DNA of 64,000 bases from Promethearchaeota archaeon (GCA_019058515.1 JAHPYY010000111.1:1-64000), one strand, 5' to 3'; counted from the first letter of the stretch, positions 43,676 to 53,422 are shown. The notes: generated by a model from the sequence alone, not told the origin. Program-made: numbers and translations.

Positions 43676-44848
43676 ATGAATGATATAAATAATGTCGTAG
43701 TTATTGGAACAGGCTTGATGGGTTCGGGAATCGCTCAAATTTCACTTATGGCAGGATATAATGTTACGATAGTAGATATAAACGATGAAATCGTTGACAA
43801 AGCTTATAATCAAATTAAGTCTGGATTAGTAAAGCTTGAGGGAAAAGGGCAATTAGGGAACGCCTCATCGGTCGAATTGTTAGGAAAGTTAAATAAATCA
43901 TTAGATGTGGCTTCTGCAGTTAAAGACGCGGATTTTGTGCTTGAAGCTGTGGTTGAGATTATGGATATAAAAAAAAAGATTTTTAAAACCTGTGATGAAA
44001 ATTCGCCATCCCATTGCTTGTTAGCTTCTAATACATCTTCGATGTCAATTACTGAAATCGCTTCTGCAGCGAGTAGAGAAGACCAAGTGATTGGTATGCA
44101 CTTTTTTAATCCACCCATATTAATGAGGTTAGTTGAAATTATTGCGGGTAAGAAAACTTCTGAAGAAAGCATGAAATTAGGAGTTCGTATCGCTCAAAAT
44201 CTTCCCTGTATTAGAGGAGAGAGATATGTGGCTGAATGTTTAAAAGATAGACCAGGTTTTATCGTGAATAGAATTAACGCTCCTGTAGGAATATATTCAA
44301 ATTATATTTTTGATCTTGCCTATGAAAAAGGTATACCATGGGGACAATTAGACGCAGATGTAGAGAGTGTAATGCCAATGGGACCATGTGAGTTAGCTGA
44401 TTATACAGGATTAGATTTGAGAATACCTATATCTGAATATTATTCTAAAACCCTTTCCCAAGATTTTGGAGTAGCTAAAGTTATTACCAAAATGGTTAAT
44501 GAAGGTAAAACAGGAAGAAAAAGTGGTCAAGGATTTTACGATTGGACTCAGGGAAGACCCAAAATTGATAAATCTGTAAAGGCGGGCCTTTATGATTTAG
44601 AAATGCGTACGGCAATCATGTTAAATGAAGGGTGTAGACTTCTAGAAGAGGGGGTAGTTAAAGGATACCAAGTAATCGATGATGCAAATATGGCAGGAAT
44701 GAACGTTCCAGGACCTTTTAGTGAAGGGGTAGAGAAATACCAGAAATTTAGCAACATGTTAGAAGACTTTGCCGATAAAAGCGGAAAAACTTATTTAAAA
44801 CCTTGCAGATTAATGAAATCAGGAGAATTTGTTAAAATGAGAAACTGA
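43676..44848 (+). CDS. 3-hydroxyacyl-CoA dehydrogenase
   Basis: A 390-residue NAD-dependent enzyme oxidising 3-hydroxyacyl-CoA to 3-oxoacyl-CoA. Seen: NAD loop VVVIGTGLMGSGIAQIS, NTSSMSITEIAS, the catalytic His in IGMHFFNPPI, and DRPGFIVNRI at the domain hinge. The extra 90 residues compared with the short form are a second C-terminal helical domain. The GTG four codons earlier (43664) is part of an AAGGTGA ribosome site, so the ATG is taken as the start. Paired with the crotonase upstream. Confidence 0.95.
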   Translation: MNDINNVVVIGTGLMGSGIAQISLMAGYNVTIVDINDEIVDKAYNQIKSGLVKLEGKGQLGNASSVELLGKLNKSLDVASAVKDADFVLEAVVEIMDIKKKIFKTCDENSPSHCLLASNTSSMSITEIASAASREDQVIGMHFFNPPILMRLVEIIAGKKTSEESMKLGVRIAQNLPCIRGERYVAECLKDRPGFIVNRINAPVGIYSNYIFDLAYEKGIPWGQLDADVESVMPMGPCELADYTGLDLRIPISEYYSKTLSQDFGVAKVITKMVNEGKTGRKSGQGFYDWTQGRPKIDKSVKAGLYDLEMRTAIMLNEGCRLLEEGVVKGYQVIDDANMAGMNVPGPFSEGVEKYQKFSNMLEDFADKSGKTYLKPCRLMKSGEFVKMRN

Positions 44849-44922
44849 TAAATTTTTCCTTACATTTTTATTTTATAATCCTTGCTTATTAAATTAAGAA
44901 ATTGTTTCTACCTTTAATAATT

Positions 44923-45121
44923 TTAAAATAAGAAAGTATTATTACATGAATTTAATTGGTTTTTGAACTGTTTTTGCATGTATTTTATAACTTGAGCTCG
45001 TCTTTTTTGAACTTCCGGGAATGAAGAATCTAAACCGAGAAATCCGTGAATCATATTCTCCCATACTGCTAGTTCGACCTCAACACCTGCTTCTTTTGCG
45101 TAATTAGCAAGGCGAATAGAT
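44923..45121 (-). pseudogene. 3' remnant of an alpha/beta hydrolase (HSL/acetyl-esterase type)
   Basis: The frame ESIRLANYAKEAGVEVEL then NMIHGFLGLDSSFPE is the C-terminal part of HSL-family esterases, including the catalytic His of the IHGF motif. The nucleophile and oxyanion parts are missing: upstream, the sequence becomes the end of the ferredoxin gene at an A9 run. A rearrangement joined the two genes there. It is unlikely to be expressed as an enzyme. Confidence 0.7.
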
Positions 45122-45679
45122 TCACTTTTTTTTTGGATTAAAGGTAATTGCAGGTTTAGTCCTATCAGAATAAACAAAATTATCTGCTTCGTCAACACCG
45201 TTGTATTTTAACTTCAACTCCTCAAGAAACCCAGAATCAATCGCTCTGGTGCGACAGGCTTCAACGCAGACTGGTAATTTATTTTCCAAAAATCGATCTA
45301 AACAAAAATTACACTTCCGCATTTTCCCACCCTTCTCGAGTCCAAATTGAGGAGAATTATATGGACAGGCTTTTTGACATTTAACATCACACTCTTGGTT
45401 ACCTATACATTTAGCACTATCGACGACGACAATCCCATCTTCTTCTCGCTTTGTTATCGCACCGACCGGACAAACAGGGATGCACACGGGATCCTCACAG
45501 TGAAAACATGGATTGATCCGATAACTAACAAACACATTTGGAAATTTACCTTTCTCGTTATATTCTATTCTCATCCATCGCTCAGGTCCTGCGGGAATGT
45601 CGTGCCAATCTTTACACGCTACAGCACAGGCATAGCATCCAATACATCGTGTTTGATCAAAGTAAAACCCTACTTGCAA
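45122..45679 (-). CDS. Four-cluster [4Fe-4S] ferredoxin subunit (DmsB-like)
   Basis: 185 residues with four Cys groups: CIGCYACAVACKDWH, CFHCEDPVCIPVCPVGAI, CIGNQECDVKCQKACPY and CNFCLDRFLENKLPVC (then ACRTRAI), the DmsB/PhsB pattern. It should pass electrons between the Mo/W subunit encoded upstream and a membrane or soluble partner. The frame is open to 45715, but TTG 45679 is chosen: it follows the catalytic gene stop by one base and has a GGAGGG site before it. The 3' end abuts a hydrolase remnant, so the last residues (NPKKK) may not be ancestral. No membrane-anchor gene (DmsC) is next to it. Confidence 0.9.
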   Translation of the reverse strand: MQVGFYFDQTRCIGCYACAVACKDWHDIPAGPERWMRIEYNEKGKFPNVFVSYRINPCFHCEDPVCIPVCPVGAITKREEDGIVVVDSAKCIGNQECDVKCQKACPYNSPQFGLEKGGKMRKCNFCLDRFLENKLPVCVEACRTRAIDSGFLEELKLKYNGVDEADNFVYSDRTKPAITFNPKKK

Positions 45680-45680
45680 T

Positions 45681-47921
45681 TTAAGTCCCTCCTTCAAACT
45701 TTTTAATTTCAACAAGACACGACTTTAACGCGGACGCGCCCCCAGGAGAGTAGGCGTCTTTCGTGAGAGTATTCACACAACCACCCCTATCAATTCCATT
45801 CTTATCAGGATCGTACCAAGCTCCTTCGCAAATGCTAATTACTCCCGGTACTATCCTTTCTGTTAACCACGCCTTAATTGTAAGCTTACCTCTATCGTTA
45901 AAAACCAAAATTTCGTCTCCATCTTGTATTCCCCTAGCGTTAGCATCCACTGGATTTATCCACGCTACATGGGGGTCCACTTCTTTAAGCCATTCAACTA
46001 GATACATTTCTGAGTGAACTCTATTCTTTGGATGGGGAGATAACAATTGAAGAGGGTACTTTTTGATTAAAGGATCGTATCGCCCTTCCCATCGTTCTAT
46101 ATATTTTGGAATTGGAGGGTTTTCAGGATCATTTAGATCAGCGATTCGCTGAGAGAAAATTTCGATTTTCCCAGAGGGGGTTTTAAATGGATTATTCTCT
46201 AAATCCTCAATCTGTTTCTTAAAAGCTACATATGGTTCATCTATAGTAAGCCTATGGATTCCTTCTTCCTTAAATTTATTTACATCTCTTAGATTCTTTC
46301 TCGTGTCTTCTCGTAATTTTATCAAAAACTTAATCGCTTTTTTTTCATCGGGATACTTTTCGAATTCTTCAATTCCTAGTCTATCCGCTAACTCTTCGGC
46401 AATTCTTAAATCAGATTTACACTCTCCTATAGGTTCTATGGCTTGATTAATATACGCGAAATACGGTCCTGAAGGCCACGGTCGCACAAAATCGTTTTTT
46501 TCTGCTGAACTAGTTACAGGAAGTATTATGTCAGCGTATTTAGCTGTAGGAGTAAGCCATAAATCAGCAACTACCATATAATCGAGCTTTTTTAGCGCTT
46601 TTGCTGATTTATTAGCGTTTCCTAATTGGTTCAAGAAGTTATTATTAACAAACCACGCAAACTTTACATCAAAAGGATATCCCCCCTCTTTTCCCTTCAG
46701 GATCGCATCAAATATCTTATTTGTATGACATCTCGCTTGAAATCTTAGTTGCAAATCCAAAGATCCTCTAACAGACTTAAGCCCTTGTTCAACGGGATTT
46801 CTATAGGGAGGAGGAATTCTAGAAGCGAAAAACATATGTCCATAAGGAATTCCCATGAGTCCACCTGCGGCACTTCCTCCAAATTTACCTACATTTCCAG
46901 TCATTGCAGTCAAAGTCATTGCACATCGGTTGTACAACTCTCCGACCGCGCTTCGAGCAGGTCCTTGACAATCCATCAAAGCAGCGGGTTTTGCGTTCGC
47001 GTATTCGCAAGCAAGGTTTACAATAGTCTCAGAGGGGACTGAAGTGATTTTTTCTGCCCAATCGGGTGTTTTTGGAATGCCGTCTTCTTCTCCTAGCAAA
47101 TATTCCTTGAAATTGTCAAATCCTACTGTAAATTTATCTAAAAACTCTTGATCATAAAGGTTTTCGTTAATCATAACATAAGCCATAGCTACCATCATCG
47201 CGGTATCGGTTCCTGGAATAATAGGTATCCATTGATCCGCTAAAACCACTGCGGAATCAGTGTATTTTGGGTCAATGCAAACAATTTTAATTCCTTTTTC
47301 TTTTGCTTTAATCAGGTTGTAAATAGTATCTGTTCCCGATATCATTCTTGCAGGATCCCAACCCCACATTATAATAAGCTTGGAATTTAGTAAGTCAGGG
47401 CGACTGTGTCCAACGAAAGGAGAGGTGTATTGAGTCTGAGTGGCGTATACTGCTCCTTCAGAGGAAACGTTACCATAATGAGTCGAGTATCCACCAAATT
47501 GAGTGAACAATCGAATCATTGCGAACACACCATCGTGATAAGCGCCCTGATAAGCACCACCTATTGCTAAAAAGATACTAGAATTACCGTATCTTTCCTT
47601 TACATCTTTAAGTTTTTCAGCTATTTCTGTTAAGGCGTCATCCCACGAGATCCTTTTAAATTTGCCAGAACCTTTGGGACCATCTCTCTTTAACGGATAT
47701 TTCAAGCGTTCGGGGTGATATATGTATTGTCTGAGTGCTCGACACCTTAAACATGATCTAAGTTGCTCATCTTCCTTTTCGTAGTCGTCTCCTTCTATTC
47801 GTACTATTTTTCCGTCTTTCACATGAAATCTCAAGGGACATCGTCCACCACAATCAAATGTTGAACTTGTTCTCACAATCTTAATTTCTGTTTCATTTGA
47901 ACTTGATTCTTGATTTTCCAT
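45681..47921 (-). CDS. DMSO-reductase-family molybdenum/tungsten oxidoreductase, catalytic subunit
   Basis: 746 residues, bis-pterin enzyme. The N-terminal cluster region DCGGRCPLRFHVKDG then LRSCLRCRALR aligns with DmsA, but the first cluster Cys of DmsA is Ser20 here; C24, C28 and C57 remain, and C60 is an extra Cys. Ser153/154 in HYGNVSSEGA aligns with the serine metal ligand of DMSO/TMAO reductases. No Tat leader, so cytoplasmic. C-terminal pterin domain: SPHPKNRVHSEMY, then GDEILVFNDRGKL. The substrate is unknown; its place among acyl-CoA genes suggests linkage to fatty-acid or hydrocarbon-derived electron flow (inference). Confidence 0.93.
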   Translation of the reverse strand: MENQESSSNETEIKIVRTSSTFDCGGRCPLRFHVKDGKIVRIEGDDYEKEDEQLRSCLRCRALRQYIYHPERLKYPLKRDGPKGSGKFKRISWDDALTEIAEKLKDVKERYGNSSIFLAIGGAYQGAYHDGVFAMIRLFTQFGGYSTHYGNVSSEGAVYATQTQYTSPFVGHSRPDLLNSKLIIMWGWDPARMISGTDTIYNLIKAKEKGIKIVCIDPKYTDSAVVLADQWIPIIPGTDTAMMVAMAYVMINENLYDQEFLDKFTVGFDNFKEYLLGEEDGIPKTPDWAEKITSVPSETIVNLACEYANAKPAALMDCQGPARSAVGELYNRCAMTLTAMTGNVGKFGGSAAGGLMGIPYGHMFFASRIPPPYRNPVEQGLKSVRGSLDLQLRFQARCHTNKIFDAILKGKEGGYPFDVKFAWFVNNNFLNQLGNANKSAKALKKLDYMVVADLWLTPTAKYADIILPVTSSAEKNDFVRPWPSGPYFAYINQAIEPIGECKSDLRIAEELADRLGIEEFEKYPDEKKAIKFLIKLREDTRKNLRDVNKFKEEGIHRLTIDEPYVAFKKQIEDLENNPFKTPSGKIEIFSQRIADLNDPENPPIPKYIERWEGRYDPLIKKYPLQLLSPHPKNRVHSEMYLVEWLKEVDPHVAWINPVDANARGIQDGDEILVFNDRGKLTIKAWLTERIVPGVISICEGAWYDPDKNGIDRGGCVNTLTKDAYSPGGASALKSCLVEIKKFEGGT

Positions 47922-48335
47922 ATTTTTATCTCTCTATTAGTTAAGTAATCTTGATTTTTTGAGATTTAATTAGAATAAAATATATTATATAATTTTATTA
48001 TTACTTCTAGAATTTTCAGTATAGTATACATTAGCGGTGAGGTAGAGCGGTTTCCTTCTACTCGAGGCATTCTACGATCTTTACAATCATTTGTATGCCT
48101 GAACCTATTTCTATAGAGAAAAGTAGTTTATTGAGATCCTACGGAATTAATGAAAAAATTTTAATAAATAACATTTCCATTCGTAAATCCAATACATATT
48201 TAAGTTCTACTTGTAACGTTTTTAATGTCTCTTGGATTAATTCACATATATATAATTTCTAACCCTCAGCTTATTATGTTCAAATTAGTATTGTTAATCC
48301 AAATTATTATTCTATGTCAAACTTAACAATAATAG
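47922..48335. other. Intergenic region between divergent genes
   Basis: 414 bases, AT-rich, with the promoters of the Mo/W enzyme and the DM13 gene and one GC-richer hairpin island (listed separately). Confidence 0.5.
48034..48121. ncRNA. Candidate structured RNA or leader element
   Basis: Three hairpins in a GC-richer island. GTAGA/TCTAC (48042-48061) has a 10-base loop. AGGCA/TGCCT (48065-48100) encloses TACAA/TTGTA with a TCAT loop. TTTCT/AGAAA (48108-48121) has an ATAG loop. It could be a leader of either divergent gene or a free RNA. I could not match it to a known family and the strand is unclear. Confidence 0.3.
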
Positions 48336-48854
48336 GTGATTTTTATAGTCAAATTATCAAGACCTGCTTTAATAGGGATCGCTGTTGCCGTTGTTGCCGT
48401 TGTAACTGTTTCAATAATACTCGTAGGAGTATTGCCTTTTCTCGTGGGACCAAATGGTGGAACCAATGAGGATGATACAATTGAAGGCATTCCTGATAAA
48501 ACCGACATTATCTTAGCTGAAGGTGAGCTAGTTCGATTTGATGCGGCTCATTGGGGAGAAGGAAAAGTAAGATTATTCTTAAAATCTAATGGGAATTATT
48601 ATGTATCGTTTGTTAGTGTCACCATCAATCCAGGGCCAGATTTGTATGTGTATCTTTCAAAGAAAGTTTCCTTTTCTGGACCTTCGGATACTCCGGGAGA
48701 GTATTTAGACTTAGGTAAGTTACCAGATAATTCAGGAACATTTGAAGTGGGAATAACAGAAAACATTGATCCTTCAGATTATAAGTCAGTAATAATCTGG
48801 TGCCTTCCTTTTAGTGTAGTGTTTACATACGCTACTTTAACTTCACTCAAGTAA
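48336..48854 (+). CDS. Membrane-anchored DM13-domain protein
   Basis: 172 residues. A hydrophobic segment at about residues 10-38 should anchor it with the rest outside. The DM13 fold follows: EGELVRFDAAHWGEGKVRL, GPDLYVYLSKKVS, LDLGKLPDNSGTFEVGI and SVIIWCLPFSVVFTYA, with the single conserved Cys. DM13 domains are proposed to act in electron transfer or redox. GTG start; it overlaps a GGTGA element, so the exact start is unsure. It lies divergently from the Mo/W enzyme. Confidence 0.85.
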   Translation: MIFIVKLSRPALIGIAVAVVAVVTVSIILVGVLPFLVGPNGGTNEDDTIEGIPDKTDIILAEGELVRFDAAHWGEGKVRLFLKSNGNYYVSFVSVTINPGPDLYVYLSKKVSFSGPSDTPGEYLDLGKLPDNSGTFEVGITENIDPSDYKSVIIWCLPFSVVFTYATLTSLK

Positions 48855-49035
48855 ACAGCTTTTAGAAAATCATCAGATTTTTTTATTCTTCAATTTTGAC
48901 TTTTTTTACTTGTTAATTTGTCACTTCTTTCTAAAAATTACAATATGCATTATACAAATCTACACTTAAAACGTAAAAGTTTAAAAAAAAAACCGTTGAA
49001 GTAATAAATAATCCTTTTATAAAAATAGGGGATAG

Positions 49036-50748
49036 ATGATTTCAGAAAAAGTATGGTTTAAATCTTACGACAAACATGTACCAAAAACATTAACTTACCC
49101 AAAAAAGGATTTGGGGACAGTTCTTACCGAAGCTTTGTCAAAATATCCGGATAAGGTAGGATTTTACTTTATGGACAGTAAATTTCTTTTTAAAGAAATA
49201 TTAGAGAAAGTTCAAAGTCTAGCGACTTTTTTTCAGAAGAACGGTTTAGAAAAAGGTGATGTGGTTGCAATCCTTTTACCGAACTCTCCGCAATTTTTAT
49301 TTAGCGCTTACGCAACATATATCGCAGGAGGTACGGTATCAGGTTGTTCGCCCTTATTGAGTCCAGACGAAATCGCATATCAATTAGAAGATTGCGGCGC
49401 TAAATTCGTAGTAACTATGGATATTATCCACGAAAAAGTATTATCGAAGGTATATGATAAATTACCAGACTTAAAAGTTATTGTACCAACTAACATATCA
49501 GAATTTATGGGATTTGGTGGCTTTAAAGTATTCATGGGAAAATTGATCGGGAAAATCCCGAAGGGTAAATTAATTCCCTGGCCAGGTAAAAAAGTCGTAC
49601 CGTTTCTTGAAGCTATAGAGACACCCATTGATTTGAAAAAAGTGAAGATCGATCCTGAAAACGACTTGGCATTGATTCAATATACGGGTGGTACTACAGG
49701 ACGACCAAAAGGAACTAGAATTGTACACTCAAACTTGGTTTCTAATATGCACCAATTCGACAAGTGGCTCAATAGAGAAAAGGGTAAGGAGCTAGTTCTT
49801 TCTGCATTTCCCTTTTTCCATATAGCGGGATATTTTATTGGACTATTCCTTACATATATAGGTGGAGGACAAATCTTAATTGCTAATCCAAGAGATACGG
49901 ACCACATTATAAAGGAACTTATTGATAAGAGACCAACTGCGTTTGGTAACGTACCTACTCTATTTTTAATGGTTCAAAAAAATCCCAAGTCGAAAGAAAT
50001 TCCCGCCGATGTATTAGACAAGATTACCTTATATGTAAGTGGAGCAGCCCCGTTTCCCCCTGAAGCGATAAGAGAATTTGAAAAACAATTCCACACGGAA
50101 AACAAATTTGTAGAAGTATATGGTATGACAGAGACTGCTGTTCTTGCCACTGTAAATCCTGCAAATGGAGAGAAAAAAATAGGAACGGTTGGATTACCAC
50201 TTCCCGACACAGATATCAAATTAATAGACACGGAAACTGGAGAAGAAGTCACAGAAGTTGGAAAACCTGGAGAAATAATAATTAAAGGGCCGCAGGTGTC
50301 CAAAGGATACCATAACAAGCCAGAAGAAACTAAGCATGCATATGATAAAGAAGGGTATTTCCACACCGGTGATGTCGGTACTTTCGACGAAGATGGATAC
50401 TTGAAAATCGTAGATCGTACGAAAGATATGTTAATCGTTAGCGGATTTAAGGTATATAGCGTACATGTTGAAGAAGTTATGACCAAACATCCTGATATTA
50501 GTATAATAGCCATCATTGGAGTTCCAAATCCTGACCGACCTGGTGCAGAAATTGTCAAAGCTGTAATACAACTTAAGGAAGGCGTTACGGCTACCGAAAG
50601 CGTAAAGGAAAGTATTAAGAAGTACGCGGTAGACAACTTATCCAAATATGAGGTTCCCAAACTTTGGGAGTTCAGGGAAGAAATTCCGCTTACCATGGTT
50701 GGTAAAGTACTTAAGAAAGCACTAAGAGAAGAAACTAAAAAATCCTAA
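49036..50748 (+). CDS. Long-chain acyl-CoA ligase (AMP-forming)
   Basis: A 570-residue ANL enzyme. P-loop-like YTGGTTGRPKGTR, VYGMTETAV, FHTGDVGTFDEDGYLKIVDR (A5/A8 hinge), KDMLIVSGFKVYSVHVEE and the C-terminal catalytic Lys in MVGKVLKK. It activates a fatty acid to acyl-CoA at the expense of ATP, the entry step of the acyl-CoA genes here. A small insertion near 145-190 is usual in long-chain types. Confidence 0.94.
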   Translation: MISEKVWFKSYDKHVPKTLTYPKKDLGTVLTEALSKYPDKVGFYFMDSKFLFKEILEKVQSLATFFQKNGLEKGDVVAILLPNSPQFLFSAYATYIAGGTVSGCSPLLSPDEIAYQLEDCGAKFVVTMDIIHEKVLSKVYDKLPDLKVIVPTNISEFMGFGGFKVFMGKLIGKIPKGKLIPWPGKKVVPFLEAIETPIDLKKVKIDPENDLALIQYTGGTTGRPKGTRIVHSNLVSNMHQFDKWLNREKGKELVLSAFPFFHIAGYFIGLFLTYIGGGQILIANPRDTDHIIKELIDKRPTAFGNVPTLFLMVQKNPKSKEIPADVLDKITLYVSGAAPFPPEAIREFEKQFHTENKFVEVYGMTETAVLATVNPANGEKKIGTVGLPLPDTDIKLIDTETGEEVTEVGKPGEIIIKGPQVSKGYHNKPEETKHAYDKEGYFHTGDVGTFDEDGYLKIVDRTKDMLIVSGFKVYSVHVEEVMTKHPDISIIAIIGVPNPDRPGAEIVKAVIQLKEGVTATESVKESIKKYAVDNLSKYEVPKLWEFREEIPLTMVGKVLKKALREETKKS

Positions 50749-50845
50749 AGTTATACAAATTATTCACAATTCTTTTTTTTTAATCTTTTTATAGTATTTC
50801 TCGTTAATATTTACTTAATAGAAGGTAACTATAAGAAAAAATAAA

Positions 50846-52399
50846 ATGACATCTCAATTAGAATCCGGGATAAATGTAATTGACGAATTTCCCGTCATCG
50901 TAATTGGTTCTGGTCTTGGAGGTTTGGGAGCTGCTTGTCAACTTGCCGTTTTGGACGAAAAGGTTTTACTACTTGAAAAACATAATGTGCCTGGTGGATT
51001 CGCAACATCCTTTGTTCGAGGGAGGTTTGAATTTGAAGGAGCATTACACATGCTTAGCGATATAGGGACTCGCGAAAACCAAGGAGCGTTGTATAGATTC
51101 TTAAACAGAATTGGATTAGTTCCCGAACATTTGCAATTTAAACAAGTCCCAGAGTTTTATAGAAGTGTTTTTCTTGACGGTTACGATGTAACGATTCCCT
51201 ATGGAATAGAAGAGTATTTTGATAAATTACATGAATTATTTCCAGGAGAGAAGGAAGGAATTGATAAATTTAAAGAAATTTGTTTAGCTACTTACGAAGG
51301 GATAAAATTTGTTGGCCAAAAGCGGGGAAAAGTTAGCCCACAGGAGATATTGAAAGAGCACCCTTGGTTAGCAAGAGTGGCGGGTTTAACTCTAAAAGAC
51401 GTGTTTGACAAGTGTTTTACCAATCAAAAGTTGATTGCGGTGATTTCTCAACCTTGGGGATTTTTGGGGCTTCCTCCTTCGGGCGTAAGCGCCTACTCAT
51501 TTATAGGTATGGTCATGATATATTTAGTGTGGGGTGGAGCGTATCCTGTAGGACGGTCTCATTCATTAACAAGCGGGATGGCAAAAGCTTTTCAAGATTT
51601 AGGAGGACGAATAAGATTTAACGCCTTAGTGAAGAGAATTTTGGTAGAAAACGAAAAAGTGTGGGGTATAGAGCTTCAAAATGGAGATGTGTATAAGTGC
51701 AATGCGGTAATTTCTAATGTTAATCCTATCTGCACTGTGATGAAAATGCTTCCGCCAGAGTCGGTATCTGAGCAGTATAAAAAGAAAATCTTCGCACCAG
51801 AAGTCGGTCCCTCGGGATTTTCAGTGTATATAGGTCTAAATGGAACTCCAAAAGAACTAGGTTTGACTGCTCACGAAACCTTCATAAACGCTACCTATGA
51901 TTTGGATGAGGCATACAAGGGATTTACCATGATCGAAGAACCAAAGTATATTGTAGCCGCATGCTATAATAACATCGATCCAACCATTACACCACCTGGA
52001 ACATGTCAATTAGTACTAACTACTCTTCAGATGGGACATTTATGGCACAATATTCCACCAGATCGATATGTTTCGGTAAAAAATAGCTTCGCTGATAAGA
52101 TGATCAACATGGTGGAAAGAACAATTTTTCCAGACATAAGAAAGCACATCGAAGTGGCAAAGGTTGCAAGTCCACTCACTTATTATCGATATTCCAAAAA
52201 TTACGATGGCGCCATTTATGGCTATAACCAAGATGTAATCACAAGTCCTATGTTTAGGTTAAATAGTAAAGGACCGGTTAAAGGGTTGTACTTAGCGGGT
52301 GCGTGGACAAACATGGGAGGAGGTTTTTCTACCTCGATATTAGGAGGAAGAATTGCTGCAGGTATGTATATAGGCGACAAACGAGAAGGAAAGATTTAG
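50846..52399 (+). CDS. FAD-dependent oxidoreductase, phytoene desaturase/retinol saturase-like
   Basis: 517 residues. The FAD motif VIVIGSGLGGLGAACQLA is near the N-terminus, then LLEKHNVPGGFATSF, and GLYLAGAWTNMGGGFSTSI at the C-terminus, as in the CrtI family. Members desaturate or saturate long isoprenoids or fatty chains, so it might reduce isoprenoid lipids or act on unsaturated acyl chains. No carotenoid genes nearby. It follows the acyl-CoA ligase by 97 bases. Confidence 0.88.
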   Translation: MTSQLESGINVIDEFPVIVIGSGLGGLGAACQLAVLDEKVLLLEKHNVPGGFATSFVRGRFEFEGALHMLSDIGTRENQGALYRFLNRIGLVPEHLQFKQVPEFYRSVFLDGYDVTIPYGIEEYFDKLHELFPGEKEGIDKFKEICLATYEGIKFVGQKRGKVSPQEILKEHPWLARVAGLTLKDVFDKCFTNQKLIAVISQPWGFLGLPPSGVSAYSFIGMVMIYLVWGGAYPVGRSHSLTSGMAKAFQDLGGRIRFNALVKRILVENEKVWGIELQNGDVYKCNAVISNVNPICTVMKMLPPESVSEQYKKKIFAPEVGPSGFSVYIGLNGTPKELGLTAHETFINATYDLDEAYKGFTMIEEPKYIVAACYNNIDPTITPPGTCQLVLTTLQMGHLWHNIPPDRYVSVKNSFADKMINMVERTIFPDIRKHIEVAKVASPLTYYRYSKNYDGAIYGYNQDVITSPMFRLNSKGPVKGLYLAGAWTNMGGGFSTSILGGRIAAGMYIGDKREGKI

Positions 52400-52437
52400 A
52401 ATGCTTACAGACCACTAATTTTAAAATTTATTTTTGC

Positions 52438-53259
52438 TTATTTACCTATAAAAACGGGATCTCTTCTTTCTTTAAGAGATTGCATCGATTCAAAAAAATC
52501 TCTCGACCTGAATAGTTTTCTTAACCCTTCATTTTCTAAATCCAGCGTTTGCTCTGCGATTAGTACAAAGTAGGAATGCATCGTTTTTTTCATTAAATTA
52601 ATTGCCAATGACGGTCCTTTTGGGGGGATTAACCTTAACGCTTGCTCTCTCGCATAAGGGAGAAGCTCTTCCTTTGGAAGCACTTTGTTCACCAAACCTA
52701 GCTCGTAAGCGCGTTGAGCGTTAATTTTGTCTCCAAAATAACATATTTCTTTTGCTTTTTGGAAGCCTAAATAAAAGGGTAACACAAAAGTGGCACTAAA
52801 TTCCGGAATAATAGCCCGTTTTCCGAAATAGAACCCAAACCAGGCATCTTCGGCCATGTAAATTAGGTCACTTCCTGCAAGAGGCATGGTAATAGCACCT
52901 CCAATTGCTAAACCGTTTATAGCGGTTATTACAGGTTTATAAAATGTCCAAAGTCTCATGCACAATTTCTTCTGAGCGATATCATTTAGATCTATTTCGT
53001 TTTGAACATCTTTGTGTAGTTTTTTAAAGAAATTAGGCTCAAAATACCCTCCCGATGAGAACGCATTTCCCTTAGGATCTCCCGTAATAATTAACACTTT
53101 AGCGTTTTTATCTTGTTCCATATCTTCGATAGCGGTAAACATCTCGAGAAAAGTAAGATGAGACACGGCGTTTCTTCGCTCAGGACGACTAATCGTAATG
53201 GTACAAATTCCATTGTCTTCCTTTTCGTAAATTACATCTTCAAAATCCTCAATATTCAT
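52438..53259 (-). CDS. Enoyl-CoA hydratase/isomerase (crotonase) family protein
   Basis: 273 residues. Oxyanion loops are FSSGGYFEPN and NGLAIGGAIT. The first catalytic Glu position (PEI in rat hydratase) is replaced in GFYFGKRAIIPEFSA, but the second Glu is kept in KAKEICYFG. This pattern fits enoyl-CoA isomerases, which use that single Glu, so delta3-delta2-enoyl-CoA isomerase is more likely than hydratase. It converges with the FAD oxidoreductase. Confidence 0.9.
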   Translation of the reverse strand: MNIEDFEDVIYEKEDNGICTITISRPERRNAVSHLTFLEMFTAIEDMEQDKNAKVLIITGDPKGNAFSSGGYFEPNFFKKLHKDVQNEIDLNDIAQKKLCMRLWTFYKPVITAINGLAIGGAITMPLAGSDLIYMAEDAWFGFYFGKRAIIPEFSATFVLPFYLGFQKAKEICYFGDKINAQRAYELGLVNKVLPKEELLPYAREQALRLIPPKGPSLAINLMKKTMHSYFVLIAEQTLDLENEGLRKLFRSRDFFESMQSLKERRDPVFIGK

Positions 53260-53422
53260 TCCTGTTTAAACCTATTAAAAATAGTATCGTATAATTTACT
53301 TACGTTTCAATACTATAAAAAAACTTTCAAATATGAAGTACTTGGCAGTTTGTATTGATTGCTTTATCAATTAACCGTAAATCGTTTCTAAGTATGAAAG
53401 ATTTTTATAGAACTTAAAACCT

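Noticed and set aside
48034..48101. tRNA-like D-arm (GGTAGAGCGG) in the Mo/W upstream region
   Set aside because: No T-arm TTC loop or pairing acceptor stem could be placed, even allowing an intron.
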